DNA of 14,863 nucleotides, from NCBI GenBank assembly GCA_049684915.1, contig JBAVGO010000098.1, positions 1 through 14,863 of the forward strand, given 5' to 3'. Origin of the DNA: GWB2-37-7 sp049684915 (GTDB taxonomy: Bacteria; Bacillota; Clostridia; Lutisporales; Lutisporaceae). The notes below the pieces were generated by a model. The model did no database searches and was not told the origin of the DNA. It saw only the letters and a list, made by a program, of their open reading frames with translations. The position numbers and the translations under genes were made by a program. Positions 7,572 to 14,863 of the stretch are shown piece by piece (the stretch's first letter is position 1; every line of letters starts with the position of its first letter).

Positions 7572-7598
7572 GAATTCAACATTCTTAAGTCCTTTTAT
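7558..7598. terminator. bidirectional terminator overlapping both convergent gene ends
   Basis: A perfect 18-bp inverted repeat (ATAAAAGGACTTAAGAAT and its complement) with a five-base loop TCAAC. It lies between the convergent acyltransferase and permease-fusion genes. Each arm contains the end of one gene: both read AAA AGG ACT TAA, giving Lys-Arg-Thr-stop on each strand. AAAA and TTTT at the stem edges allow function in both directions, though the T runs are short. Confidence 0.85.
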
Positions 7599-9948
7599 CA
7601 TATATTATATCAAACACTGTATCTACTATCATTTGGCCAATGTTATGGAATCTAATCAAGTCCTCTCTAGTTAGCTCAGCAGATTTTTGCCCCTTTTTGG
7701 TTTCTTCCACATAAACAGGATTTGCACTGTCAAAAGCTAAAACCTCCTGCTTGCTGCTTGAAAATGTATCTATTGAGCTATTGCTAATGGATCTAAATAC
7801 CGCTTCTATATTGTTATTATCTAAATTGCCTTTTAAGCTTCTTACATAGCTCTGACCTTTTTTGTTCTTAGGCTTTATACCAGAGGAGTCTATTATAAGC
7901 ACATCATCCTCAAGCTCACCTATATCTACATAGAAAACATTGTTTTGTGATCTGTCTATATATTTATTTGAGAATATCTTAGCTCCCTTATTAAACCTGT
8001 TGGACTCGTCCCAGAAAGCAAAAATAACTGTTCTATCAGGTGCTTCCTGTGCTTGGGACAACATTCTTGCCAGCTCAAGCTCAATAGCAAGTCCACCAGT
8101 GTTCAGTGCTTGGTAGTTACCCTTTCCCATACTCGCTGTAATGCTATTTATGCTGCTGCCTATTATTATAATGTCGTTTTTTAATACCTCATCCTTACCT
8201 GGTATTATTCCCATAACATTAGCGTATAATATCTGCTTTACGATCTCGATATCTGTCTTGACCGAAATTGTAATATCCTTCTGTTTAAGAAGCTCTTCTC
8301 CTTTATCACCTGAAATAAGTATAGTAAATATGTCCCCCATATCTTTGACATAAATAGTTCTATTGCCTCTGCCTTCTGCACTGCTCCAATCCTCAACAAG
8401 AATTATCCCTTTGGGTTTTAGCAAATTTTTTATATCTGATATCATATATTTAAGCTCATTGTATTCCATCCCTCTTATGTCTATCAAAAGTATATTGTCT
8501 CTATATCGCTCCGATAGTCTTGAGATGCTTCCATAGTCCTTGAATACTGCCCTATCAAGCTTTACCAGCTCAAAGCTTCCATTTGCTTCAACAGTCTCTG
8601 CAAGTATATAGTCCTTACTATAGCTGAGCTTTGTAGAATCACCCTTCTTCGAGTTTATTGTTATTTCCGAGCCGACAATTTCTGGATTATCCTGTGTTAA
8701 CATTTCATGGACATATTTGTCATCAAAGGGTTGTATACCATATTGTTTTAGTTTATCTGTTAGATAATTAAAAGCAATAACATTTCTTCCGACCTTATAC
8801 TCTCTATACTTAAACTCACTGCTGCCAATATCTTGAACGGTTTCAAAGGCAGTTACACTATCAAAGCTATGTTCGCTTTGAGGCTTAGGGAAAAGTGCTA
8901 TAACCAGTACGAGGATTATAATCCCTAGCTTGCTGTACACACTTTTCTTATAAAGCTTTATATCTCTAAGCTCATAAATAAGTCTAAAGGGTGATAAAAA
9001 TCCTGGTATCCTCTTTATAGAGGTAATTATCCTGGAATTCCTCTTCTCAAATTCTATTCTTATCCCCTCACCTAGCAGATTAAAGCCAATTATACTTAGT
9101 GCAAATGCCCCCGCCGGATATGTTATCAACCACATCTTGCTTGTATTAAATAATTCATGAGAGAAAACAAGCAAAGATGCCCAGTCAAATTCATAAGGTA
9201 CTCTAAGGTTCCCATATTGTGCATCTACCAAGCCTCCACTAAGCACAAGCCCCAACACTCCAACCTGTGCCAAAAGTAACAATACTACTGCAACCTCGAG
9301 GCAGAAAAATACCACTATCGAAGGTATTATGTGAGGTATTACGTTTTGAATAGCAATGTCCAACTTTGTCTTACCAATTGCTATTTCACCCTCTATAAAA
9401 TCTTGTGTCAAAACATCCTCCGCTGTATTTGCAAGAAGCTTTGCAAGCTTGCTCCAGCCAAATATACTCATAATAAAGGCGGCGGCAGACATTGGGTTTG
9501 AAAATAAATCATTAAACAAATCTATCCTACTTAACAACAAAATTATTAGTATTAATGGAAAAGCATTGAAGGTTATATTAAAAAATTTAATTATTCCGTA
9601 TGCTGCCTTACTTTTATACGCTGCCGCAATGGCTAAAGGTAATGCAATAATAAGCCTTACAAAGGCTACCCCTAGAGCCATAAGCATGGTAGCCCGACAA
9701 CCATAAGCTATCAAGCTGCGAAGGTCTCTGCCTTTTTCATCAGTTCCCCATTTATATTCCTCGCCAGGAGGCACTGGTGGTACAAGAAGCTTGCCTGTAC
9801 CCTTTTCATATTGAAGAGTTTCCTTGGCATATGGGTCAGAGGTAGCAAACTGCTCAGGGTAAAAGCTTACAGCGGCAATAAGCAATATTATACATAGCCC
9901 TATTATCAAAGGAAAATTTATTCTATTTAGTATTTTTAGTCTTCTCAT
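7585..9948 (-). CDS. DppC-type peptide ABC permease fused to an extracellular degenerate M28 peptidase domain
   Basis: A 787-residue fusion. Residues about 1-303 form a complete DppC/OppC-like permease: an N-terminal helix (14-30), the family motif WGTDEKGRDL (67-76), a core of about five helices, the ATPase-contact EAA-like loop FIEGEIAIG...IPHIIP (184-209), and the typical ending FNLLGEGIR (289-297). A basic cytoplasmic stretch (301-339) leads to an extra helix (340-354), which should place residues about 360-787 outside the cell. That part resembles the neighbouring M28 lipoprotein: ANVMGIIPGKDEVLK (576-590), IIIIGSS (593-599), ALNTGG (614-619), VIFAFWDES (641-649). Zinc ligands are mostly lost: expected His is S599, Asp is N616, second Glu is S649, and no final His is seen; only D675 and the base-type E648 remain. 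It is probably a pseudo-peptidase that binds peptides. GGAGAGGG precedes the ATG, and the M28 gene ends 20 bases upstream. DppC normally is about 300 residues and needs a DppB partner, absent here. Confidence 0.88.
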   Translation of the reverse strand: MRRLKILNRINFPLIIGLCIILLIAAVSFYPEQFATSDPYAKETLQYEKGTGKLLVPPVPPGEEYKWGTDEKGRDLRSLIAYGCRATMLMALGVAFVRLIIALPLAIAAAYKSKAAYGIIKFFNITFNAFPLILIILLLSRIDLFNDLFSNPMSAAAFIMSIFGWSKLAKLLANTAEDVLTQDFIEGEIAIGKTKLDIAIQNVIPHIIPSIVVFFCLEVAVVLLLLAQVGVLGLVLSGGLVDAQYGNLRVPYEFDWASLLVFSHELFNTSKMWLITYPAGAFALSIIGFNLLGEGIRIEFEKRNSRIITSIKRIPGFLSPFRLIYELRDIKLYKKSVYSKLGIIILVLVIALFPKPQSEHSFDSVTAFETVQDIGSSEFKYREYKVGRNVIAFNYLTDKLKQYGIQPFDDKYVHEMLTQDNPEIVGSEITINSKKGDSTKLSYSKDYILAETVEANGSFELVKLDRAVFKDYGSISRLSERYRDNILLIDIRGMEYNELKYMISDIKNLLKPKGIILVEDWSSAEGRGNRTIYVKDMGDIFTILISGDKGEELLKQKDITISVKTDIEIVKQILYANVMGIIPGKDEVLKNDIIIIGSSINSITASMGKGNYQALNTGGLAIELELARMLSQAQEAPDRTVIFAFWDESNRFNKGAKIFSNKYIDRSQNNVFYVDIGELEDDVLIIDSSGIKPKNKKGQSYVRSLKGNLDNNNIEAVFRSISNSSIDTFSSSKQEVLAFDSANPVYVEETKKGQKSAELTREDLIRFHNIGQMIVDTVFDIIYDKRT

Positions 9949-9968
9949 ACAGCTACCCTCTCCTAAGC

Positions 9969-11414
9969 TTAATACGCCTTTTTATCTATATAGTGCAAAA
10001 CTAGCTCTATTACTTCGTTCAAACGTTCTCTATCAACATCTTCCATTGTATCATTTGGACTGTGATATCCATTTCTATCATCCATATGTGTAAGCATCAC
10101 AGTTGGTACAGACTTTTCTCCAAAGCTAAAATGATCACTGGCTGTAAGATCACTTTCCTCCGTATCTATTCCTAAGGACTTCCCTAACTCTAAAAATTCA
10201 GACCTAAGATCAAGTACATGTCTCATACTGGTTGCTATGGAAAGCGGTACTATAGCAGAAGAGCCTACCATATCAAGATTAATCATTACTGCATTTTTAA
10301 TAGGAAATACTGGCTCTGCTACGTAATATTCCGAGCCAATCAGTCCATGCTCCTCACCGTTAAAGGCTATAAATACTAGAGTTTTTTTTGGTTTAATATC
10401 GTTCTCTGCTATTACCCTTGCTATTTCTAGTATTGCTGCTGTACCTGATGCATTATCAAAGGCTCCAGGGTTGTATGTACCGTTCAGATTATCCCCAACA
10501 TGATCCATATGCCCACCGATGATAATATATTCATCCTTAAGCTTTTCGTCAGTACCAGGTATATAGCCGACTACATTGGCAGTTTTATAGCTTTCTTCTT
10601 CTGTGTACCTAAATTGCAGGTCTATCATCTTCTGCTCAGCTGCTGCCTGTGCAAGCTCTGCATAGGTGGCAGAATCCACAGTAATTACAGGCTTATAGCT
10701 TTCTCCCCAGCTGCTGCTGTTTAGAGGAGTTACTATTAAATCACTGTAACGCTTATTCTCGCTATCCACATCTACTTCAATAATAATTGCAGCTGCTCCT
10801 GTGTCATACATTGCGTTCATAATCGCCATCATTGAGGATCTGCCCTGTGCTGCACTTGAGAATAACAGCACCTCTTGCTTCTTGAAGCTGTAGTTATTTA
10901 TTTCTGTAATGCTGCTCATAACCTGCATAGGTGCTTTTATATTTATATCTTGTGTGCTGTCTGAAAGCACTCTGTATACAAAATTCCTCGGATATTCAAA
11001 ATCTTTAATAGCATTTCCATCCATATCAAGTAGTCTTAGCTTCGGAGTTTCCTTCAGCTGGGTAACAGGCTGATAATAATACTGCATATAATTCTCCAGA
11101 CCTTCAGGATTTTTTAGACTTATTGCTCTAAACTGGTGTGATATGTATTGTAATGCAGTCTCATTTTCTTTTGTACCAGTCTTTCTTCCCTTATACTTTT
11201 CGGAAGACAGCTCTGATATTATATTAATCGCATTTTGAGCATCAATATGCTCTTCTTTTATATTAATATAGCTATTTGCTTTTGCTTGCTGTTCTTCTAT
11301 TTTACTTTCAATTTGCTTTGCCGCTTCTACGCCCCTTGAACTACAACCGCTCAACACTGCTATCAAGAATACAGCTGATAGAAATAAGCTTATAAATCTA
11401 ATCACTTTGTTCAT
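9969..11414 (-). CDS. M28-family zinc aminopeptidase, secreted lipoprotein with PA-like insert
   Basis: A 481-residue exported metallopeptidase expected to remove N-terminal residues from peptides at the outer face of the membrane. A signal peptide ends in the lipobox L-S-G-C, so the mature protein starts at lipidated C24. A charged, probably coiled linker (about 28-48) follows, then the first part of the peptidase fold (about 55-155), a PA-like insert (about 160-270) and the catalytic domain (about 277-481). All M28 zinc ligands are visible: H302 (GGHMDH), D320 (AFDNASG), E354 as catalytic base and E355 as ligand (NGEEHG), D381 (NLDMVG) and H451 (GYHSPNDT), so it should be active. The ATG has AAAGGGGTGAG just upstream. 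It is first in a two-gene unit with the permease fusion, whose external domain is a decayed relative. Peptidase specificity within the aminopeptidase Y/S-like group cannot be assigned. Confidence 0.95.
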   Translation of the reverse strand: MNKVIRFISLFLSAVFLIAVLSGCSSRGVEAAKQIESKIEEQQAKANSYINIKEEHIDAQNAINIISELSSEKYKGRKTGTKENETALQYISHQFRAISLKNPEGLENYMQYYYQPVTQLKETPKLRLLDMDGNAIKDFEYPRNFVYRVLSDSTQDINIKAPMQVMSSITEINNYSFKKQEVLLFSSAAQGRSSMMAIMNAMYDTGAAAIIIEVDVDSENKRYSDLIVTPLNSSSWGESYKPVITVDSATYAELAQAAAEQKMIDLQFRYTEEESYKTANVVGYIPGTDEKLKDEYIIIGGHMDHVGDNLNGTYNPGAFDNASGTAAILEIARVIAENDIKPKKTLVFIAFNGEEHGLIGSEYYVAEPVFPIKNAVMINLDMVGSSAIVPLSIATSMRHVLDLRSEFLELGKSLGIDTEESDLTASDHFSFGEKSVPTVMLTHMDDRNGYHSPNDTMEDVDRERLNEVIELVLHYIDKKAY

Positions 11415-11466
11415 ACTCTCACCCCTTTAGCCTATAAATCAACTCGGTATATTTAGCAATATTAGA

Positions 11467-11495
11467 ATAACATAAATATTTGAAATATTTGTGAA
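11467..11495 (-). promoter_or_regulatory. candidate sigma-A promoter for the M28 peptidase/permease unit
   Basis: On the minus strand TTCACA (11490-11495, one mismatch to TTGACA), a 17-base spacer, and TGTTAT (11467-11472, four of six to TATAAT). Initiation would fall near 11460, giving a leader of about 46 bases to the ATG at 11414. It lies between the uvrA terminator and the M28 gene, where a promoter must exist. Confidence 0.4.
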
Positions 11496-11532
11496 AATAG
11501 AAAAAATAATAGTACAGAAATGGCACTGCAAC

Positions 11533-11585
11533 AAAAACCTACGCCCTAAAATTGACATACTATCAATTTTAGAGCGTAGGTTTTT
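11533..11585 (-). terminator. intrinsic terminator after uvrA
   Basis: A very long hairpin: two 23-base arms (11533-11555 and 11563-11585) with a single C/A mismatch and a seven-base loop. Read from uvrA the stem ends in a run of five T. On the plus strand there is a run of six T, so it could work in both directions, but no plus-strand gene approaches it. It starts 18 bases after the uvrA stop and insulates the M28 unit from uvrBA. Confidence 0.88.
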
Positions 11586-11603
11586 TACTGCTATACAAAT
11601 TTT

Positions 11604-14435
11604 CTATGCCTTGTCGCGATCCAATATCTTCTTTAGAAATTGACCTGTATAGGACTCCTTCACCTCTGCTATATGTTCAGGAGTACCTTCTGCGATTATT
11701 GTGCCGCCACGATCTCCACCTTCTGGTCCTAGATCAATAATGTGGTCAGCTCTCTTAATAACTTCAAGATTATGCTCAATTACTATTATAGTATTACCTG
11801 AATCCACTAATTTATCTAATATATACAGTAACTTTTGAATATCTGCTATATGCAAACCTGTAGTAGGCTCATCCAAGATGTATAAAGTCTTGCCTGTGCT
11901 TCTCTTAGAAAGCTCATATGCAAGCTTTATCCTTTGAGCTTCTCCGCCTGATAGCTGTGTGGAGGGCTGACCTAGCTTGATGTAGCCCAAGCCAACTTCA
12001 TGAAGCGTCTGCATCTTCTTTTGAATTTTTGGTATGTTCTCAAAGAACTCCAATGCGTCCTCTACAGTCATATTAAGAACCTCTGATATATTTTTACCCT
12101 TGTATTTCACCTCAAGAGTTTCTCTATTGTATCTTTTACCCCTGCAAACCTCACAAGGCACATAAACATCAGGCATGAACTGCATTTCTATTTTGATTAT
12201 ACCATCGCCCTTACAAGCTTCGCATCTTCCACCCTTTACATTGAAGCTAAAACGTCCATTCTTGTAGCCTCTCATCTTAGCTTCATTGGTAGAAGCATAA
12301 ACCTCTCTTACAAGGTCAAACACCCCTGTATAAGTTGCAGGATTTGATCTTGGTGTCCTTCCTATTGGTGATTGATCTATATCAATAATTTTATCTAAAT
12401 GTTCAAGTCCCTTTATCTTATCGTGCTCTCCCGGGCGTAGCTTTGTTCTATATAAGCTTGAGGCAACAGCCTTATATAATATCTCATTTACCAAGGTACT
12501 CTTACCTGAGCCCGATACACCTGTTACACAGGTAAACACACCCATAGGGAAGCTTACATCAATGCTCTTCAGGTTGTTTTCTCTTGCTCCCTTAATTTCA
12601 ACTCGTTTACCATTTGGCTTTCTTCTTTTCTCTGGTATCTCGATTCTCTTCTTGCCACTTAGATACTGACCTGTAATAGATTCCTCGCATTTCAGAATAG
12701 TATCTAAGCTACCTTCGGCTACTACATAACCACCGTGCACTCCTGCACCTGGCCCTATATCTATAATATGATCAGCTGCATACATAGTATCCTCATCATG
12801 CTCTACAACCAATAGCGTGTTACCCAGATTGGTCAAGTTCCTCAAGGTTTTTAACAGCTTCTCATTGTCTCTTTGGTGTAAGCCTATGCTGGGCTCGTCA
12901 AGTATATATAGCACACCTACCAAGCTAGAGCCTATTTGTGTCGCCAATCTTATTCTTTGTGCCTCACCACCTGATAATGACCCTGCTGCTCTTGATAATG
13001 TCAGATATTCAAGTCCTACGTTTAACAGGAACTCCAGTCTCTCTTTTATTTCCTTAAGAATAAGCTTTGATATAAGCTTCTCCTTCTCCGTAAGCTTCAA
13101 ATCCACAAAAAAGTCTCTTATCTTATAAATGGACATATTGCAAACCTGAGCAATGGAAAGTCCGCCTATCTTTACAGCTAAGCTCTCTTTTTTCAGCCTT
13201 TGTCCATTACACTCAGGACATCCTATCGTCGACATATATTTCTCTATTTCTGTCCTCATATAGTCAGACTTAGTCTCTCTATAACGTCTTTCCAGATTAT
13301 TTACAACACCCTCAATAGCCGCCATTACCTCGCCTTTTCCATATGTCCTATTATAATTAACCTTTATTCTTTCACCCTTGTTACCATAAAGTATAATATC
13401 TATAATTTCTGGTTCAAGCTCTTCTATTGGAGTTTTCAGATCAAAACCATATTTCTTTGCTGCAGCCTCTAATATGTTGTAATACCAAGTGTTTTCATCC
13501 AAGTTCTTCCATGGGTCTATTGCACCCTCTGCTATAGATTTACTCCTATCAGGTATCACTAAATCAGGATCAATTTCTTGCAAGCCACCCAATCCATCAC
13601 ACTTCGGACACTTTCCAAAAGGACTGTTAAAGGAAAACATTCTAGGTGCCAAATCTTCAATACTGATTCCACATTCCGCACATGCGAAATTCTGGCTGAA
13701 TATCATTTCTCTGTCGCCAATAATTTCTACTATAGCAATTCCACCTGTAAGCTTCATTACTGTTTCTAGTGAATCTGTAAGTCTCTTTTCTATACCTTCC
13801 TTGACAACCAGTCTGTCTACAATAATCTCAATATTGTGCTTTTTAGTCTTCGCTAGCTTAATCTCATCGTTTAGATCCAACACTTCTCCGTTAATCCTTG
13901 CTCTGACATAGCCGCCTTTTTTGATATCCTCTAATACCTTTTGATGTTCACCCTTTTTACCACTAACTACAGGAGCCAAAAGTTGAAGCTTTGATCCCTG
14001 TTCTAGACCTTTGATGATATCAACCATTTGATCTATAGTCTGTTGTGATATTTGTTTCCCACACTTTGGACAGTGAGGAATACCTATACGAGCAAACAAT
14101 AATCTCATATAATCATATATCTCAGTAACTGTTCCCACTGTTGAGCGTGGATTTCTGCTTGTTGTCTTTTGGTCTATTGATATAGCAGGAGAGAGCCCCT
14201 CTATATAGTCAACATCAGGTTTCTCCATTTGACCCAAGAATTGTCTAGCATAAGATGACAGAGACTCTACATATCTTCTCTGCCCCTCGGCATATATTGT
14301 ATCAAATGCAAGAGAAGACTTACCTGAACCACTAAGACCTGTGATAACTACAAATTTATCTCTTGGTATCTCAATATCTATGTTCTTTAAATTGTGCTCT
14401 CTTGCTCCCTTAATAATGATTTTATCCTTAGCCAT
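11604..14435 (-). CDS. uvrA: UvrABC system protein A, damage-recognition ATPase
   Basis: A full-length UvrA (943 residues from this start), the dimeric ABC-type ATPase that scans DNA with UvrB and loads it at bulky lesions. The first ATPase half has Walker A GLSGSGKS at 33-40, the first zinc module with CAEC ... CPKC, the signature SLSGGEAQR and Walker B ILDEPSIGLH. The second half has Walker A GVSGSGKST, a second zinc module CEAC ... CEVC, the signature QLSGGEAQR and Walker B ILDEPTTGLH. A further CPKC pair occurs near residue 125. All motifs are intact. The frame can be extended four codons to a TTG at 14447, but GGAGG at 14441-14445 sits inside that extension, five bases before ATG at 14435, so the ATG is chosen. 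uvrB lies 46 bases upstream with no terminator between, giving the common uvrBA operon; any LexA control would lie beyond the window. Confidence 0.98.
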   Translation of the reverse strand: MAKDKIIIKGAREHNLKNIDIEIPRDKFVVITGLSGSGKSSLAFDTIYAEGQRRYVESLSSYARQFLGQMEKPDVDYIEGLSPAISIDQKTTSRNPRSTVGTVTEIYDYMRLLFARIGIPHCPKCGKQISQQTIDQMVDIIKGLEQGSKLQLLAPVVSGKKGEHQKVLEDIKKGGYVRARINGEVLDLNDEIKLAKTKKHNIEIIVDRLVVKEGIEKRLTDSLETVMKLTGGIAIVEIIGDREMIFSQNFACAECGISIEDLAPRMFSFNSPFGKCPKCDGLGGLQEIDPDLVIPDRSKSIAEGAIDPWKNLDENTWYYNILEAAAKKYGFDLKTPIEELEPEIIDIILYGNKGERIKVNYNRTYGKGEVMAAIEGVVNNLERRYRETKSDYMRTEIEKYMSTIGCPECNGQRLKKESLAVKIGGLSIAQVCNMSIYKIRDFFVDLKLTEKEKLISKLILKEIKERLEFLLNVGLEYLTLSRAAGSLSGGEAQRIRLATQIGSSLVGVLYILDEPSIGLHQRDNEKLLKTLRNLTNLGNTLLVVEHDEDTMYAADHIIDIGPGAGVHGGYVVAEGSLDTILKCEESITGQYLSGKKRIEIPEKRRKPNGKRVEIKGARENNLKSIDVSFPMGVFTCVTGVSGSGKSTLVNEILYKAVASSLYRTKLRPGEHDKIKGLEHLDKIIDIDQSPIGRTPRSNPATYTGVFDLVREVYASTNEAKMRGYKNGRFSFNVKGGRCEACKGDGIIKIEMQFMPDVYVPCEVCRGKRYNRETLEVKYKGKNISEVLNMTVEDALEFFENIPKIQKKMQTLHEVGLGYIKLGQPSTQLSGGEAQRIKLAYELSKRSTGKTLYILDEPTTGLHIADIQKLLYILDKLVDSGNTIIVIEHNLEVIKRADHIIDLGPEGGDRGGTIIAEGTPEHIAEVKESYTGQFLKKILDRDKA

Positions 14436-14440
14436 TTTAT

Positions 14441-14445
14441 CCTCC
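14441..14445 (-). promoter_or_regulatory. ribosome binding site deciding the uvrA start
   Basis: GGAGG on the minus strand, five bases before ATG at 14435 (protein start MAKDKIIIKG). It overlaps codons 1-3 of the alternative TTG start at 14447, which itself has no Shine-Dalgarno, so translation should begin at the ATG. Confidence 0.75.
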
Positions 14446-14481
14446 AAAATTCATGATGCTTTACTGCATTATTTCGTTTGT

Positions 14482-14863
14482 CTATTTAAGCATTTCTCTC
14501 AACTGGATTATTTTATCTCTAAGCTCTGCGGCTCTTTCATACTGCATACTTCTTGCACAAACCTTCATTTCATCCTCCATTGCCATAATAATCTTTACTA
14601 TGTCTTCTTTTCTAGCCTTACTTGTGCCTTGAGCCGCACCGTAGCTAAATGATTCTTCTGCCACAGTAGTAGCTTCAATAATATCTCTTACTGCTTTTAT
14701 TATAGATTTCGGTTCTATGCCATGAGTTTCATTATAATCTACTTGCACTTTTCTTCTTCTATTAGTCTCATTTATTGCTTTTTTCATTGAATCAGTTATT
14801 CTGTCAGCATACATTATAACCTTGCCTTCAACATTTCTTGCCGCTCTGCCCACAGTCTGAACC
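14482..14863 (-). CDS. uvrB: UvrABC system protein B, C-terminal part (runs off the right edge)
   Basis: The last 126 codons of uvrB, the helicase-like subunit that receives damaged DNA from UvrA and recruits UvrC; the whole protein is usually about 660 residues. The visible part opens with VQTVGRAARN, helicase motif VI with its arginine residues. It continues with the conserved KVIMYADRITDSMKKAINET and RRKVQVDYNETHGI PKSI stretch. It ends in a UVR domain (SMQYERAAELRDKIIQLREML) that pairs with the UVR domain of UvrC. The frame is open to the window edge with no internal start needed, so the gene is truncated only by the window. The stop is TAG at 14482-14484, 46 bases before the uvrA ATG, and both genes are presumably co-transcribed. 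Confidence 0.97.
   Translation of the reverse strand, partial: VQTVGRAARNVEGKVIMYADRITDSMKKAINETNRRRKVQVDYNETHGIEPKSIIKAVRDIIEATTVAEESFSYGAAQGTSKARKEDIVKIIMAMEDEMKVCARSMQYERAAELRDKIIQLREMLK

Noticed and set aside
9356..9706. 116-codon plus-strand frame
   Set aside because: Antisense to the permease domain of the fusion gene; an artefact of hydrophobic codon use on the other strand.
7585..9948. Fusion as a sequencing frameshift artefact joining two genes
   Set aside because: The frame is continuous, there is no Shine-Dalgarno plus start codon evident at the junction, and the linker plus seventh helix gives a sensible topology; still listed as the refuting test in the finding.
13489..13911. 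140-codon plus-strand frame
   Set aside because: It lies entirely antisense inside uvrA, whose motifs are intact; it is Ser/Ile/Leu-rich as expected for a shadow of a Lys/Glu-rich gene.
1..14863. CRISPR arrays, tRNA/rRNA genes, riboswitches, insertion sequences
   Set aside because: No regularly spaced repeats, no cloverleaf or rRNA-like segment, no recognisable aptamer in the short leaders, and no transposase or terminal repeats were seen on either strand.

Overview
The window is chromosomal DNA of a low-GC Gram-positive bacterium, most likely a member of the Clostridia. The evidence is AT-rich third positions, strong GGAGG-type ribosome binding sites, TTG and GTG starts, a lipobox lipoprotein, and a uvrB-uvrA ... 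uvrC ... PHP-phosphatase neighbourhood of the sort seen in Clostridia. The genus cannot be fixed from the sequence alone. Genes are densely packed. The longest gene-free stretch is under 200 bases, and no RNA gene, insertion sequence, phage gene or CRISPR array was seen.

Layout from left to right. (1) At the left edge lie the first codons of a possible gene running off the window, with an extended -10 promoter. (2) Positions 142-4511 are all on the minus strand, read from the right: uvrC, a PspC-domain membrane protein, a YcdX-type PHP phosphatase with all nine metal ligands, and a membrane-anchored sugar-type solute-binding protein. Gaps are short and no terminator is visible between them, so read-through is plausible. 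(3) Positions 4667-7571 are on the plus strand: an unrecognised four-helix membrane protein with its own terminator, then a divergent PRPP-synthetase-like protein and a membrane acyltransferase that probably share a transcript. (4) Positions 7585-11414 are on the minus strand: a secreted M28-family zinc aminopeptidase lipoprotein, followed after 20 bases by a 787-residue protein that joins a complete DppC-type peptide-transporter permease to an extracellular M28-like domain. (5) From 11604 to the right edge, on the minus strand, lie uvrA and the last 126 codons of uvrB.

Functionally the window combines nucleotide excision repair (UvrA, UvrB and UvrC, in two blocks separated by about 7 kb of unrelated genes) with envelope and transport genes. 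The most interesting part is the M28 pair. The lipoprotein keeps every zinc ligand. The domain fused to the permease aligns with it around the active site but has lost four of the five metal ligands, so it looks like a pseudo-peptidase tethered to a transporter subunit. Together they suggest a surface peptide-trimming and uptake, or peptide-sensing, unit. No DppB partner, binding protein or ATPase for it is present in the window.

Smaller oddities are an 18-bp perfect palindrome that serves as the shared terminator of two convergent genes and encodes the same last three residues plus stop in both, a PRPP-synthetase homologue with changed substrate loops, and a solute-binding protein without a lipobox.
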